Position numbers and translations under genes: made by a program. Below the pieces are notes generated by a model, which did no database searches, was not told where the DNA came from, and worked only from the letters and a program-made list of their open reading frames with translations. From contig NZ_PNCI01000010.1 of the NCBI RefSeq assembly GCF_005887095.1, positions 110,796-174,795 of the forward strand: 64,000 nucleotides of DNA. The letters run 5' to 3'. Below, one piece after another: positions 1 to 11,029 of this stretch. Position 1 is the first letter of the stretch. Each line of letters opens with the position of its first letter. The DNA comes from Pseudoalteromonas rubra. GTDB taxonomy: Bacteria > Pseudomonadota > Gammaproteobacteria > Enterobacterales > Alteromonadaceae.

Positions 1-3000
1 GGGTGTGTTTCACGGTGGTGGCATCACCATACAGGTTCTCTTCATAGTCGCTTTGCAAGGCGTCATCGACCCCGCTGATGTGCCATTTGGGTGACAACCA
101 GTAGGTGGTGACTTCACTGACGACTTCCGGCTTTTGAGCCTGCTCAACCAGGTGCTCAGCCCACTGCCGGTAACCGGATTGTGGAGCGGTTAGTTTGGTG
201 TCTGGGTTTGCCAGTGCATCTGCCAGATCTTTCATCAGCAGACGCCATGAAACACCGTCAATTAATAAGTGGTGACACGCCACCAGCAGGTATTGCTGCG
301 GTTGTTCATTGTGCGTTGCGCAGATTCGGGCAAAGACCAGGTTGCAACCTTGCCAGGGGTCGACCATTTGGTGCACCTGATTAGCAAATTCATGCAATAC
401 CTGAGTCCGGGTTTCTTCATCCTGCCAGTGTAGCTCAGCATCAATTACCTGATAGAGCGGCGCGTGGTTTTGCTGCTTGTCATACAGCCATTGCATTTGC
501 TGACCCTGTTGCTCACTAAAGCGGGTATGGAACAGGTCGTAAACCTCAGCCAGTCTGGCCACCGCGGCATTCAACTCGCTTTGCCCGATACTCAAATCCA
601 GCGCAAAGATGGCGCTTTGGTCCCAGCCAGCGGGGGTGGTAAATTGCTGGGCAAAAAACCACTGCTGGATTGGCGTCAGCGGCACCTGCCCGTAATTTTG
701 TACCGCGTGGTTGTGGCTGGTGACAAGCTTATCGCTTAATGGCGCCAGAGCCGCCAGCGTTGGGTTGCTCATAAATTGTTTGGCAGTGAGTTTAATGCCC
801 TGTTTGGCAGCTGCGGCAACCACTTCCAGCGCCGAGATTGAATCACCACCGAGTGTGAAGAAGTTGTCTGTGTCACTGAAGTCGTTGCGCTTTAGCACTC
901 TGGCCCAGATGGTTCTCAGCGGACTGAAGGCATCAGGTACTGCTTTGCTATGGTGAACCGCCATGGTATTCGGTGCCGGACGCGCCAGTTTGTCCTGCAA
1001 CTGTTGTAGCAGGGCTTTTTTGTCGGCTTTGCCGTTACTGGTGAGCGGGAAGTCATTCACCGCATGCAAATACGCTGGGATCATATAAGCAGGTAAACGG
1101 CCCTGTACCTTAGCCTTGAAAGCCGCTTCGTCGATATTGGCATCGGCGGTAGCTGCCATTTTCAGGCAGGCAACAATGCAGGGGTCGCCTTCATCTCGTT
1201 GCCATACCATAGCTTCACAGGCTTCGACCAGTGGCAAAGCGGAAAACGCCGCCTCAATCTCACCCAGCTCGATACGAAAACCCCGGATCTTCACCTGATT
1301 GTCTTTACGTCCGCGATAGACTAGCTCGCCACTGGGGTGCCATTTGGCAACGTCGCCACTGCGGTAAAGGCGTTGCTCGCGCCCATCCAGCTGTTTTGTC
1401 ACAAAGCGCTCCGCGTTAAGTTCTGGCCGGTGTAAATAGCCCAGCGTAACGCCGTCACCACCAACAAACATTTCACCGTATACGCCCAGCGGTTGTGGTT
1501 CACCTTGTTCGTTCAGTACCCAGATAGACAGGTCATCGAATTGACGACCGATCACATTGCCCACGCCTGAGGTTAAGTCTGCGGCTGTGATCTCCCGGTA
1601 AGTGTTATGCACCGTGGTTTCTGTGATGCCATACATATTGATCAGGCGGTGCTGTCGCTCGGGGTAGCGCTCAAACCACGGTCGCAGCTGCATGATATCC
1701 AGCTTTTCACCGGCAAAAATCACATAGCGCAGTGCGTCATACCGGAACTGATTATGACTCAGGTGCGCGCGCATCAGCGCCAGAAATGCCGTGGGTGTCT
1801 GGCTTAATATGGTGACCTGCTGATCGTGAATAAAGCGGTCAAACTGCTCTGGTGCACGACACACCCATTGTGGCACCAGGGCAATGCGGCCGCCATATAA
1901 CAGCGCTCCCCACATTTCCCAGACCGATACATCAAATCCGTAGGAGTGGAACAGGCTGAATACGTCCTGCTCGCTGAAGTGATAATTCTGTTCATTGGAC
2001 TTGAGCAGGCGCACCACGTTCCTATGATTGACCACCACGCCTTTGGGGCGTCCGGTTGAGCCAGAAGTAAAGATCACATAACAGGGTCGTTCGGAGTCAC
2101 GCCGCGCCAGTATTTCTGCCCGATCATAGTCAGCGGCTTCACCTTTTTGCAGTTCACTCAGTGCCAGCCAGGGCGCGCCACTGGCGGCGACTATCTCGCT
2201 GGGTGTCTGATCGACAATAAAGGCGGCAACACTGACGTCCTCCAGTATGGTGGCGATCCTGTCTTGCGGTACATGGGTATCGAGCGGGATATAGGCCGCA
2301 CCTAATTTAAGCACTGCGATGATGGAGGCGATTAAATCCAGTGAACGCTCGACGTTAATGGCCACAAAGTCTCCGGCAGAAATATTCAATGCCAGTAAAG
2401 ACGCAGACACTTGCTCAGCACGCAGGTTGAGTTCGCGATAGCTCAATGCTTCGCCCTCATAATTGACGGCAATGCGGTCACCAAAACGCGCCGCTGTCTG
2501 TTCAAAAGCAGTCGCCAAGTCGGTCACCGGATATTGGGTTTGCGCTGCACTGAACCGGGCAATCTGCGCCTGCTCCTGTGGCGCCACCACAGATACCTCG
2601 GCCAGTGCGTTATGCTCCAACAGTTGAGTCATGACGCCTTGCAGATTGGCGCCAAAGCGCGCTATGGTGCCGCGCTCAAAGCGTTGTGTGTTGTATTCAA
2701 TGGCCAGCCCCAGTCCCTGCTCATCTTCAACCAGGGTAAAGGTGGCGTCAAACTTAGCGCTATGCATGTCCAGCGGTAATGCTCTGAACACGCTGCCCTG
2801 TTGCTCGGTATTGGTTTCAATGCCGTGCATCTGGCTGTCGAATACCACTCGCACTAAGGGGGTTTCGCCCTCGACACGCTCAACGCCCAGCGCATCGACA
2901 ATACGGTCAAAGGGGGCGTGCTGGTATTGTATGGCAGATGTAAAGCGCTGACTGATCTGTGCCAGCAGTTGCGCGGTGTTGTCTGCCTCATCCAGGTCAA

Positions 3001-6000
3001 CTACGAAGGGCAACATGTTGACGAAAAAACCTATCTGCGACTGGCTTTGTGGTACCTGACGGTTTGCGAACGGCGTGCCAATAATGACTTTGTCACTGTT
3101 GTTGTAGCGCCCCAGTAACAAGGCCATGGCAGCCAGGCCGAACTGATAAGGCGTGGTGCTGTATTGCTTACAGCAGGTGTGGATTGCCTCACTGAGCTTG
3201 CTATCCAAGCTCAGTCGGAAGATTTCTCCCTGATTGCGATTCTCGCCGCTCTCTTCATAGTCGTAGGGCAATACAGAGTGCTTAGGCTCGCTGCCGAGTA
3301 AAGTTTGCCAGTATGATACGGCGTCATTCACCGCGTTTTGGTTGCTGTCATGGCGCTCCCAGTAGGCAAGATCTTTTACCTGCAGAGGTAAAGTGGCTAA
3401 CGTTGCCTGGGTCGCCCCGCAATGGCTTTCATATAGCTCGGCCAGTTCCTGTTGTAATATCCGTACCGACCAGCCGTCGGCAATAATATGGTGAAAGTTA
3501 AACAACAGTATCTGACGCTCTTCGGCACAATTTAGCAGGGTAACCCGAAACAGCGGAAGCTGGCTCAGATCAAACGGTGTCCGTGCCAGGTGACGCAGTG
3601 TCAGGGTGAGCTCATCGTCACTGTGTGTGCGGCAGTCCTGCTCTTCAATGGCGACTGTAAAGGGGCTTAACACCTGCTGCACCGGCCGACCTGCCAGGCG
3701 TTTAAACACAGTACGCAGGCTACAGTGACGCACGACCAAATCGCTCAATGCGGCGCTGAAGGCAGTTTTATCGAAGCTGCCGTGGATTTCTAAAGCAAAG
3801 GGGATGTTATAGCCTGGATCCTGGCTTTGCAGTTGGTTGATAACCCACAGTCTTTCCTGCGCATAACTGAGTGGATAGCAGTCTTGCGGATCAAAATGGA
3901 CTGACAGCGCCTGGCTGCTTTGCTGTGTGGCCTCTGAGGCAATGGCGATTAAAAAGTCACCCAGTTTAGGGTTGGCAAACAAGGTTGCAACCGGGACCGA
4001 AAGTTCGAGTGCCTGATTAATTTGATGCAATAAACGCATAGCCAGGATGGACTGACCGCCGAGTGCACAGAAGTCGCTATTGCGGTCGGCCTGTGGCACG
4101 CCCAGTAGCTGCTGCCAGTGAGAGACTACGATGTTTTCCCAATCATCAAACGGACGTTCGTCAAGCAGAACAGAATCGTCGCTTGCCTTTACTTGCGGTT
4201 CTGTCAGCGCCCGATAGTCGAGCTTACCATTGGCGGTCAGCGGCAGCTCTGAAAGGCATTCATATACCCCGGGTTGTGCATAGGCCGGGAGTTCACCTGC
4301 CAGCTCTGCGGTGATCTGTGACAGGTCGATGTCAGTGTCGGGTTCGGCAACCAGATAAGCCGCCAGATACAATTCGCCCTGACGGTCATTAAACGCGCGT
4401 ACCGCAGCATTGGCTACGTTCGGGCAATTACGCAAACAGGCCTCAACTTCTGCCGGCTCGACCCGGAATCCACGGATCTTGAGCTGGTTGTCCAGTCTGC
4501 CGCCAAATTCCAGATTGCCGTCTGGCAGGTAACGCACCCGATCGCCACTGGCGTACAGACGTTCAGTGCCCACTTCTGGCAGCGTCAGTTCAGTAAACTT
4601 CTCGGCATTGAGTTGTGCACTGTCGAGGTAGCCTGAGGTTAGTCCCATACCGGCAATATACAGCTGGCCCCAGCTGCCGTCAGCCACGGCCTGTAATTGC
4701 TCATCCAGTACGTACAAGCGTGTGTTATGCAGTGCTTTACCCAGAGGTGCATGAGCGGTGTGATAACGGGTTGCCGTAAAGTCGCCATGATTGGCCGGGC
4801 AATAGCTGCTGACATAGAAGGTTGATTCCGTGGGTCCGTAGCCATTCACTATCTGTAGTGGTTGATGACAGGCATCCAGCACTGTGTGCATCAGTTTGAG
4901 GTCACCAGCCTGGCCTCCGGTGAGCAGGGTTTGCAGACCCTCAAATACCTCTGGGCATTGACGTGCCAATTCATGGAACAAGGCCGTCGTCAGGAACATA
5001 TGGCTGATCCCGCGTGCACCGATGTACTGGCGCAGCGTATCCGGCGCCATTGCCGCTTCGCGTGGCACCACGGTCAGTTCACCACCGTGCAGCCAGGCAC
5101 CCCAGAGTTCAAACAGGGCGGCATCAAAGGAGATATTCGCTATTTGCGAGATCACCGACTGACAGCTCAGGTCGGTGTAGTTGTTGTTACAAACCGTACG
5201 CAGTATGGCACCATGAGAGACTGGCACTGCTTTTGGCAAACCGGTTGACCCAGAGGTAAACAAAATACACAGCGGATCCGCTAAGGTGCGGTCACACTCA
5301 TGCAAAGTAACGTCTTTGGGTGCTGTGGTCTCATTCAAATTCAGGCACGGACAGGCAAGTTCAGCGTCCAGCACTTCATTCACATCACTCAGTAACACTT
5401 TTGCGTCACTGGCCTTTAGCAGGTGTTTGATACGTGACAGAGGATAATCCACAGAAACGGGTACATACACGGCACCTAAGCGTACTGTGGCCAAAATTGC
5501 GATGAGTCCCTCGCTGCCCTGCTGATAGCACAGCGCGACTTTATCGCCTGCGACTATGCCTTGCTGGTGCAGCTGATGTGCTACCTGCTCTGCTTGCTGC
5601 TGTAGTGAGTCATAATCCAGACTTTGCTTGTCGCAGCTTAAGGCGGTGCGCTCACCGTGAAGCTGCACCTGCTCACGAAAGTAACTATAAATATTCTTGG
5701 TCTTTGGCAGCGCCACTTCTGTGTTATTGCGCTCGCACAGGATCTCGGTGCGCTTTTGTGCAGATAAGCAGTTTAGTTTGCCTACGCGCTTGCTGCTGTC
5801 CTTTACCAGATCTTCGCACAGAGTGAGCCAGTTATCGATAAAGTCGTCGGCATAGACTGAATCCATCGCTTTAAGTGCGTACTCAAAGCACAGTTCAACC
5901 CGGTCATTGCTGGCCAGTACATTCATAGTCAGCGGGAATTTCGCTTGCTGAGCATCCACAGCAAACGGTGCCATATCGAGTCCGGGCAGCTGAATGTCAG

Positions 6001-9000
6001 GCTGAGCCTGCACCCAGGAAAACAATACCTGCACCAGGTCGCGTTTAGCGCCGGTCGCTGCGCCTTCGCTGCTTTGCAGGATATGATGATAGGGCAGATC
6101 GGCGTGCTCCAGTACACTCAGACAGTGCTCTTTTACCTGCCCGGCCAGCGCAGTGAAGCTTTGCTGCGGGTCAACTTCGGCCAGCAGCGGCAAGGTATTA
6201 ATGAAAAAACCAAGCGTATATTGTTGTGCTTCTTTGCGCTCCGACGCAGGCAGGCCAATGACAAACCGTGACTGGCGGCTGTAATGCCATAAAAGTACCT
6301 GAAAACTGGCCAGATACAGCATGTTCTCAGACACCTGTAAGCGCACTGCCAGTTGTTTCATGGCTGTGCTCAGCGGGGTTGGGATTTCGCGGCGCACTGT
6401 GCCCGCCTTATCGTCAGCATCTATCACTCCCGCGACGGGGAACGCCAGTGCCTGTGCTTCATTTAAGTAGTCGTGCCAGAAGGTTTGCTGTCTTGCACAG
6501 GCCGGACTTTGCAGCCATGCGTGCTGCATTCTGGCATAGTCGCTGTAACGACCTGCCTGCGGCCAGTGTGTTGTTTGCAGATCAGGTTGCTGCCACAGCT
6601 CGGTGAGTTCGCGTAAAAATAAGGCGCCAGAGCTGGCATCTGCAACGATATGGTGAAACACCAGCGCCAGCACATGATCCTCGTTGCCCAACTCAATAAG
6701 CGCACAGCGTAATAGTGGTGGCTGAGACAGATCGAAGCAGGTCGTCAGTAATTGCGACTGATACACATCAGCGGCAGCTTTCAGTCGTTGGGCCTCATCG
6801 TCGTACTCAGTTACGCACAAATGCTCGACTTGCAGTTTTGGTGGAGTAACCAGGTGGGTAGTTAACACACCCTCTTCTATGCGAAAAGCGGTATGCAAGA
6901 TCTCATGACGAGCCGCAACCTGGTTCAGACAGGCGGTGAGTTTCTCGCTGTCCAGTGCGCCCTGAATGCGCAATGCAATGGGAATATTATAGCGGGCTTG
7001 TGCGCCCTCGTGTTGCTCGACAAACCATAAGCGCTCGGCACTGAGTGACGGCCGGGCAAAGCGCTGGGTGTCATTGGTGGGCGCAGACCAGCTGCTGGTT
7101 TCCGGCTGGCCGGGTTGTGCCAGGAGCAGCGCGGTTTGCTGAGCTATGCTGGTGGCCTGATAAAAGTCTTTAATGCCGGCCACACTATTGAGTGCCTGAC
7201 AAGCCTGACGATGCGCCTGGCTCAGTTGCAGCGAGTCAACTCCGAGCTCAAACAAATTGGTATCAAGTGCGACGGGGTGACCCAGCAGTGCCTGCCAGAT
7301 TGCCTGTATGGTATGCTCTTGCTCGCTTCCTGCTCTGTCGGCAATCTGTGGCTGAGACACCTCAGCCTCTACGGATTCGCTCAGGCGTTGCTTATCAATT
7401 TTGCCGCTGACATTGAGTGGCAATACTTCTCGCTCGCTCCAGCGGGTCGGCACCATGTAATAGGGGAGTCGCTCAGCCAGATAAGATTGCAGTGTTTGTG
7501 CGCTTATTTCGCAATCGGGCTCTGCCACATAACAGGCATGCAGGTAAGTTTTCCCGGACTGTTGCAGCGCCAGAATACACGACTGCCTGACCTGAGGATG
7601 GAGCGTGAGGTGCTGGGCGATTTCCTCGGGTTCAATGCGAAAGCCACGTACTTTAACCTGATGATCAATACGACCGGCAATTTCCAGCTCACCGTTGGGC
7701 AGCAAGCGTGCTTTGTCACCCGTTTTGTAGTAGCGCAGGGCAGGTTCACCCGGTTGTTCAATAAAGGCGTTGGCTGTGGCTTCGGGCTGGCCAATATACC
7801 CCAGTGCCAGACCCACTGAGCTGACACACAGCTCGCCCCAACACATATCGGGTACTTGTCTGCCCTGAGGCGTGAGGATCTGCACCTGCATCCCCGCGAT
7901 GGGCTGACCAATATTGTTGCTGTGTAACGCTTCGGGCTTTGCCAGCTGCTCCGAGGTGATGACTTTGGCCGACACGCATACGGTACATTCGGTCGGGCCG
8001 TAGGCATTCACAAATCTCAGATGCTGAGGCCACAGTTGGAGCAGTTTTTTCGGACAGGCTTCACCTGCGCTGATCAAGGTTTTCAGCTGCGGAACCTGAT
8101 CGGGCTGTAGTAGCTGGATCAGGCTCGGCGGCAAAGTCACTGAAGTAATAGCCTGATCGTTGAGCAGTGCTAGCAGCGTCTGATGAGAGAAGGTGTCGGC
8201 TTGTTTGGCCATGACCAGGGTTGCACCGGCGGCCAGTGTTACCACGATTTCCGAAATAGCGGCATCAAAGGATAAAGAAGCAAACTGCAATACTCTGTCG
8301 TCAGGGGAGACGTTGAATAATGTTTGCTGGGCGCGGGCCAGCGGCATCAGTCCGGCATGGCTGACCAGTACGCCTTTGGGTTTACCTGAGGTGCCCGAAG
8401 TGAAGATCACATAGGCCGCAGCTGTGGCATTGAGTTCCTCTATTGATGTGGTCAGTGCCTGTTGCGGTGGGCTCAGTTGTGCGGGCACCAAAGTGCGACA
8501 AGGCATATCCATATTGGTTTCCTGGCTGAGTAGCAGCAAGCTCAATCCTGGCTGATCCAGGCATGCCAGCAGTCGTTCTTTCGGCCAGGCAATGTCGCAA
8601 TGTAAGGACACGGCCTCCAGGCGCCACAGGGCTAAAATCGTGACCAGACTGTCGAGAGATTTGTCGAGACAGACGGCAACCTGCATGCCCTTGCTGACAC
8701 CTTGTTCGCTGAGCTGGGCGGCGCGCCGTTCCAGTGCCTGCATCAATTCAGCGTAGCTCAGTGCAGTGTGCTCATCTTCAGCTGCGCATAACGTCCCTTG
8801 CTGCTGTGCCAGCTGGTGGAGGTGTTGCAAAATGTGCGTGTGTGGCTGTTCGGGTAAAGAGACAAACCCCCTGTCAGATGTTAAAAGGTTCGCAATGGCT
8901 TGCGGCTGGGTTGGGGTCAGTGTTGTCAGGGCGCAGCTAAACAATTCGGCCAGATGGGCCAGCTCCTGCTGATCGAAATAATTCGCCCGGCCAATCAGCT

Positions 9001-10162
9001 TAGTGTGCAGTGCATCATTCACTTCAAATAAAGTCAGTTCCAGATCAACCTGAGCAATGGCACTGTCTTGCGCGTCACTCAAGCACAGTCCGTGACACTG
9101 CGCCTGGCCGTTTGCGAGGCTTAATGGAGTGGATTGTACGCCCGATAATAGTCCCATCAGACCCGCGCGAAAGCCACGGATCTTGAGCTGTGGCAGGTAG
9201 TTACAGATCACATTATGTTTGTGGCGTTGCGGATCGGCCGCCGCTGAGCGTAATGCGGTCATGGTCTGTTGCTCAAGCTTACCCAGCAGCTCCTGAATAC
9301 TGAGGCTGTCGATGGCAGTGATACTGACAGGTTGCAGGTCGACAAAATGGCCCAGATGGTAGCGGTTTTTACGGCTGCGCCTTGCTACCGGAATACTGAT
9401 AGTCAGATCTGTCTGACCGCTGTGGCGATATAACGCCAGGAACCAGCATGCCAGTAGCACTGAGAAGCGACTTACCCCATATTCGCCAGCCAATTCCGCC
9501 AGTCGCGTGTACTCATCGTTGAGGGTGCCGAACTCACCTAATCCGCTGAACTTATTTTGTGCCTGTTGCAGTCCGGTATCGCTAAAGTCGAGGGCGTGAT
9601 CAGGCTGGTATAAGGGCTCATCATCGGTGCTTTGTTCACTGACCGAGGTATAATCAAGCGGCTCTAAGGTCGCATCTTTATGCTCCAGCAAGGATTCCAA
9701 AGACGCGAGGAAGTCATTCACCAAGACCTGCAAGGACCATTGATCACAGATCACATGATGAAGCTTGAACAGCACCAGATATCCGGCTTCACAGGCTTTG
9801 ATCCGGCAGTCGTACAGTTTGTCCTCCAGGCTGATGGCGGTTGCCACTTGCGCCCGGCACCAGCCGCGCAGGTCTTCACTCAACTCGGGATCGTAGGTGA
9901 ATAGTTCGTCAGGCTCATGAGAGTCTGTGCAGGTCACCAGGTTGTCGCTGCCTGCCTGCCAGCGACAATTGAGGAGCGGGTGGCGCAATAGCAGCTGGCG
10001 TCCGGCCTCTTGCAATTGCTGGCTTGTCAGGCCCTTAACCAAAAAGCCCGTGTACACGTTATACACAGGACTAAGCGGATGCAGCTGTTGATCTTGGAGT
10101 AAATGAACTTGTCTAGGTGAGAGCTCGATAACCAGGTTGGTTTGTTGATTACGCGTATTCAC
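1..10162 (-). CDS. Non-ribosomal peptide synthetase, C-A-T-C-A-T-C-A-T-E, open at left edge
   Basis: The frame is open from a GTG at 10162 (AGGAAG just upstream) to base 1, so at least 3387 residues are present and the C-terminus is missing. Domains in order: C1 (HHVICDQ), A1 (TSGTSGKPKG near residue 587), T1 (GVDSLQ near 972), C2 (HHIVADA near 1170), A2 (FTSGSTG near 1634), T2 (LGGQS near 2032), C3 (HHIIADG near 2225), A3 (near 2699), T3 (LGGDS near 3106), then an epimerization domain (PIQQWF, HHLLIDGVSW). Hand-aligned specificity codes are DASTIAAVCK (aromatic, GrsA-like), DAFFLGGFYK (branched aliphatic, Val/Ile-like) and DVWSIAMVHK (Thr/Ser-like, unsure). A C domain at the very N-terminus fits acylation of residue 1 by the aryl polyene acid made by the upstream genes. 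The E domain predicts a D-residue 3. Further modules and a thioesterase domain are expected to the left. Confidence 0.96.
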   Translation of the reverse strand, partial: MNTRNQQTNLVIELSPRQVHLLQDQQLHPLSPVYNVYTGFLVKGLTSQQLQEAGRQLLLRHPLLNCRWQAGSDNLVTCTDSHEPDELFTYDPELSEDLRGWCRAQVATAISLEDKLYDCRIKACEAGYLVLFKLHHVICDQWSLQVLVNDFLASLESLLEHKDATLEPLDYTSVSEQSTDDEPLYQPDHALDFSDTGLQQAQNKFSGLGEFGTLNDEYTRLAELAGEYGVSRFSVLLACWFLALYRHSGQTDLTISIPVARRSRKNRYHLGHFVDLQPVSITAIDSLSIQELLGKLEQQTMTALRSAAADPQRHKHNVICNYLPQLKIRGFRAGLMGLLSGVQSTPLSLANGQAQCHGLCLSDAQDSAIAQVDLELTLFEVNDALHTKLIGRANYFDQQELAHLAELFSCALTTLTPTQPQAIANLLTSDRGFVSLPEQPHTHILQHLHQLAQQQGTLCAAEDEHTALSYAELMQALERRAAQLSEQGVSKGMQVAVCLDKSLDSLVTILALWRLEAVSLHCDIAWPKERLLACLDQPGLSLLLLSQETNMDMPCRTLVPAQLSPPQQALTTSIEELNATAAAYVIFTSGTSGKPKGVLVSHAGLMPLARAQQTLFNVSPDDRVLQFASLSFDAAISEIVVTLAAGATLVMAKQADTFSHQTLLALLNDQAITSVTLPPSLIQLLQPDQVPQLKTLISAGEACPKKLLQLWPQHLRFVNAYGPTECTVCVSAKVITSEQLAKPEALHSNNIGQPIAGMQVQILTPQGRQVPDMCWGELCVSSVGLALGYIGQPEATANAFIEQPGEPALRYYKTGDKARLLPNGELEIAGRIDHQVKVRGFRIEPEEIAQHLTLHPQVRQSCILALQQSGKTYLHACYVAEPDCEISAQTLQSYLAERLPYYMVPTRWSEREVLPLNVSGKIDKQRLSESVEAEVSQPQIADRAGSEQEHTIQAIWQALLGHPVALDTNLFELGVDSLQLSQAHRQACQALNSVAGIKDFYQATSIAQQTALLLAQPGQPETSSWSAPTNDTQRFARPSLSAERLWFVEQHEGAQARYNIPIALRIQGALDSEKLTACLNQVAARHEILHTAFRIEEGVLTTHLVTPPKLQVEHLCVTEYDDEAQRLKAAADVYQSQLLTTCFDLSQPPLLRCALIELGNEDHVLALVFHHIVADASSGALFLRELTELWQQPDLQTTHWPQAGRYSDYARMQHAWLQSPACARQQTFWHDYLNEAQALAFPVAGVIDADDKAGTVRREIPTPLSTAMKQLAVRLQVSENMLYLASFQVLLWHYSRQSRFVIGLPASERKEAQQYTLGFFINTLPLLAEVDPQQSFTALAGQVKEHCLSVLEHADLPYHHILQSSEGAATGAKRDLVQVLFSWVQAQPDIQLPGLDMAPFAVDAQQAKFPLTMNVLASNDRVELCFEYALKAMDSVYADDFIDNWLTLCEDLVKDSSKRVGKLNCLSAQKRTEILCERNNTEVALPKTKNIYSYFREQVQLHGERTALSCDKQSLDYDSLQQQAEQVAHQLHQQGIVAGDKVALCYQQGSEGLIAILATVRLGAVYVPVSVDYPLSRIKHLLKASDAKVLLSDVNEVLDAELACPCLNLNETTAPKDVTLHECDRTLADPLCILFTSGSTGLPKAVPVSHGAILRTVCNNNYTDLSCQSVISQIANISFDAALFELWGAWLHGGELTVVPREAAMAPDTLRQYIGARGISHMFLTTALFHELARQCPEVFEGLQTLLTGGQAGDLKLMHTVLDACHQPLQIVNGYGPTESTFYVSSYCPANHGDFTATRYHTAHAPLGKALHNTRLYVLDEQLQAVADGSWGQLYIAGMGLTSGYLDSAQLNAEKFTELTLPEVGTERLYASGDRVRYLPDGNLEFGGRLDNQLKIRGFRVEPAEVEACLRNCPNVANAAVRAFNDRQGELYLAAYLVAEPDTDIDLSQITAELAGELPAYAQPGVYECLSELPLTANGKLDYRALTEPQVKASDDSVLLDERPFDDWENIVVSHWQQLLGVPQADRNSDFCALGGQSILAMRLLHQINQALELSVPVATLFANPKLGDFLIAIASEATQQSSQALSVHFDPQDCYPLSYAQERLWVINQLQSQDPGYNIPFALEIHGSFDKTAFSAALSDLVVRHCSLRTVFKRLAGRPVQQVLSPFTVAIEEQDCRTHSDDELTLTLRHLARTPFDLSQLPLFRVTLLNCAEERQILLFNFHHIIADGWSVRILQQELAELYESHCGATQATLATLPLQVKDLAYWERHDSNQNAVNDAVSYWQTLLGSEPKHSVLPYDYEESGENRNQGEIFRLSLDSKLSEAIHTCCKQYSTTPYQFGLAAMALLLGRYNNSDKVIIGTPFANRQVPQSQSQIGFFVNMLPFVVDLDEADNTAQLLAQISQRFTSAIQYQHAPFDRIVDALGVERVEGETPLVRVVFDSQMHGIETNTEQQGSVFRALPLDMHSAKFDATFTLVEDEQGLGLAIEYNTQRFERGTIARFGANLQGVMTQLLEHNALAEVSVVAPQEQAQIARFSAAQTQYPVTDLATAFEQTAARFGDRIAVNYEGEALSYRELNLRAEQVSASLLALNISAGDFVAINVERSLDLIASIIAVLKLGAAYIPLDTHVPQDRIATILEDVSVAAFIVDQTPSEIVAASGAPWLALSELQKGEAADYDRAEILARRDSERPCYVIFTSGSTGRPKGVVVNHRNVVRLLKSNEQNYHFSEQDVFSLFHSYGFDVSVWEMWGALLYGGRIALVPQWVCRAPEQFDRFIHDQQVTILSQTPTAFLALMRAHLSHNQFRYDALRYVIFAGEKLDIMQLRPWFERYPERQHRLINMYGITETTVHNTYREITAADLTSGVGNVIGRQFDDLSIWVLNEQGEPQPLGVYGEMFVGGDGVTLGYLHRPELNAERFVTKQLDGREQRLYRSGDVAKWHPSGELVYRGRKDNQVKIRGFRIELGEIEAAFSALPLVEACEAMVWQRDEGDPCIVACLKMAATADANIDEAAFKAKVQGRLPAYMIPAYLHAVNDFPLTSNGKADKKALLQQLQDKLARPAPNTMAVHHSKAVPDAFSPLRTIWARVLKRNDFSDTDNFFTLGGDSISALEVVAAAAKQGIKLTAKQFMSNPTLAALAPLSDKLVTSHNHAVQNYGQVPLTPIQQWFFAQQFTTPAGWDQSAIFALDLSIGQSELNAAVARLAEVYDLFHTRFSEQQGQQMQWLYDKQQNHAPLYQVIDAELHWQDEETRTQVLHEFANQVHQMVDPWQGCNLVFARICATHNEQPQQYLLVACHHLLIDGVSWRLLMKDLADALANPDTKLTAPQSGYRQWAEHLVEQAQKPEVVSEVTTYWLSPKWHISGVDDALQSDYEENLYGDATTVKHT

Positions 10163-10255
10163 TGGGACTTCCTGTTATTTTATTCGTTATTTTAAACACT
10201 GCAAAGGCACGCCCGGGACAATCCCGGGGGCCGGATAAAGCTTGGATAATGCCGC

Positions 10256-11029
10256 TCAGGCACGGCAGCTGAAGCCGCCGTCAACATACAAGGTACTGCC
10301 GGTGCTCCAGCGGTTTTGCTGTAACAAGTACAGCACTGCATCGCTGATATCCCCGGGTTGGCCAAAGCCGAGCGGGTGTTTGTTCTCGATTGCACTGATG
10401 GCCTCTGCGGCGACTTCGGCATAACCGTTATTGAGCGGAGTTTTAATCATCCCGGCGGCGATGCAATTGACCAGCACTTGATCTTTTGCCAGTTCCAGCG
10501 CGGCACTACGACACAGCGCTGCCATCGCCGCTTTACTCGCGGCGTAGCCAGACACGGCTGGCTCTGCCTGAGACTGGCTCACCGAAGACAGCAACACCAC
10601 AGAAGTCGGGGCACCGGCTGCGCGTACTTTTTTACGAGTAAAAGCCTGTAGCAATGCCAGGGCACCGCCGGTATTGATGCGAAACATGCGCTCAAAGTCG
10701 GCGTAGCAGGTGGAACGCAATGGCGTCATCTGATGCACGCCGGCGCATTGCACCGCGCCCTGAAAAGGGCCATGGGCCGTGGCGTTGGCAATGATGTGCT
10801 CGGTCAGGCTATCTGGTTCGTTGAGGTCAACCTGCGCGACCTGGTGTTCGCCGGGTAAGGTGCCGCGGATCTGTTCCAGTAGTGCCAGGTTGCGCCCCAA
10901 TAACAGCAGGCTGTAGCCGTTGTTGCTCAACCGCTGACAAATATCCTGGCCCAGCTCTGAGCTGGCACCACAGACAACAACCCGGGCAGAGTTGACTGCC
11001 TGATTGTCGTTACCTTGCTTAAACTCCAT
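10256..11029 (-). CDS. Short-chain dehydrogenase/reductase of the aryl polyene operon
   Basis: 257 residues. The start at 11029 is preceded by AAGGAG at good spacing and overlaps the thioesterase gene's end by 11 bases. The N-terminus has a Rossmann glycine motif (VVVCGASSELGQD) and the catalytic YAASK is present with an upstream Ser run (VLLSSVSQ), so it should be an active NAD(P)H enzyme. The C-terminal YVDGGF is typical of FabG-like SDRs. It is the last enzyme before the NRPS. A role in beta-keto reduction or tailoring of the polyene chain is inference; the operon also carries a more canonical ketoreductase at 12490-13218. Confidence 0.88.
   Translation of the reverse strand: MEFKQGNDNQAVNSARVVVCGASSELGQDICQRLSNNGYSLLLLGRNLALLEQIRGTLPGEHQVAQVDLNEPDSLTEHIIANATAHGPFQGAVQCAGVHQMTPLRSTCYADFERMFRINTGGALALLQAFTRKKVRAAGAPTSVVLLSSVSQSQAEPAVSGYAASKAAMAALCRSAALELAKDQVLVNCIAAGMIKTPLNNGYAEVAAEAISAIENKHPLGFGQPGDISDAVLYLLQQNRWSTGSTLYVDGGFSCRA

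Noticed and set aside
7115..7819. 234-codon plus-strand ORF
   Set aside because: Antisense shadow of the NRPS; no family features.
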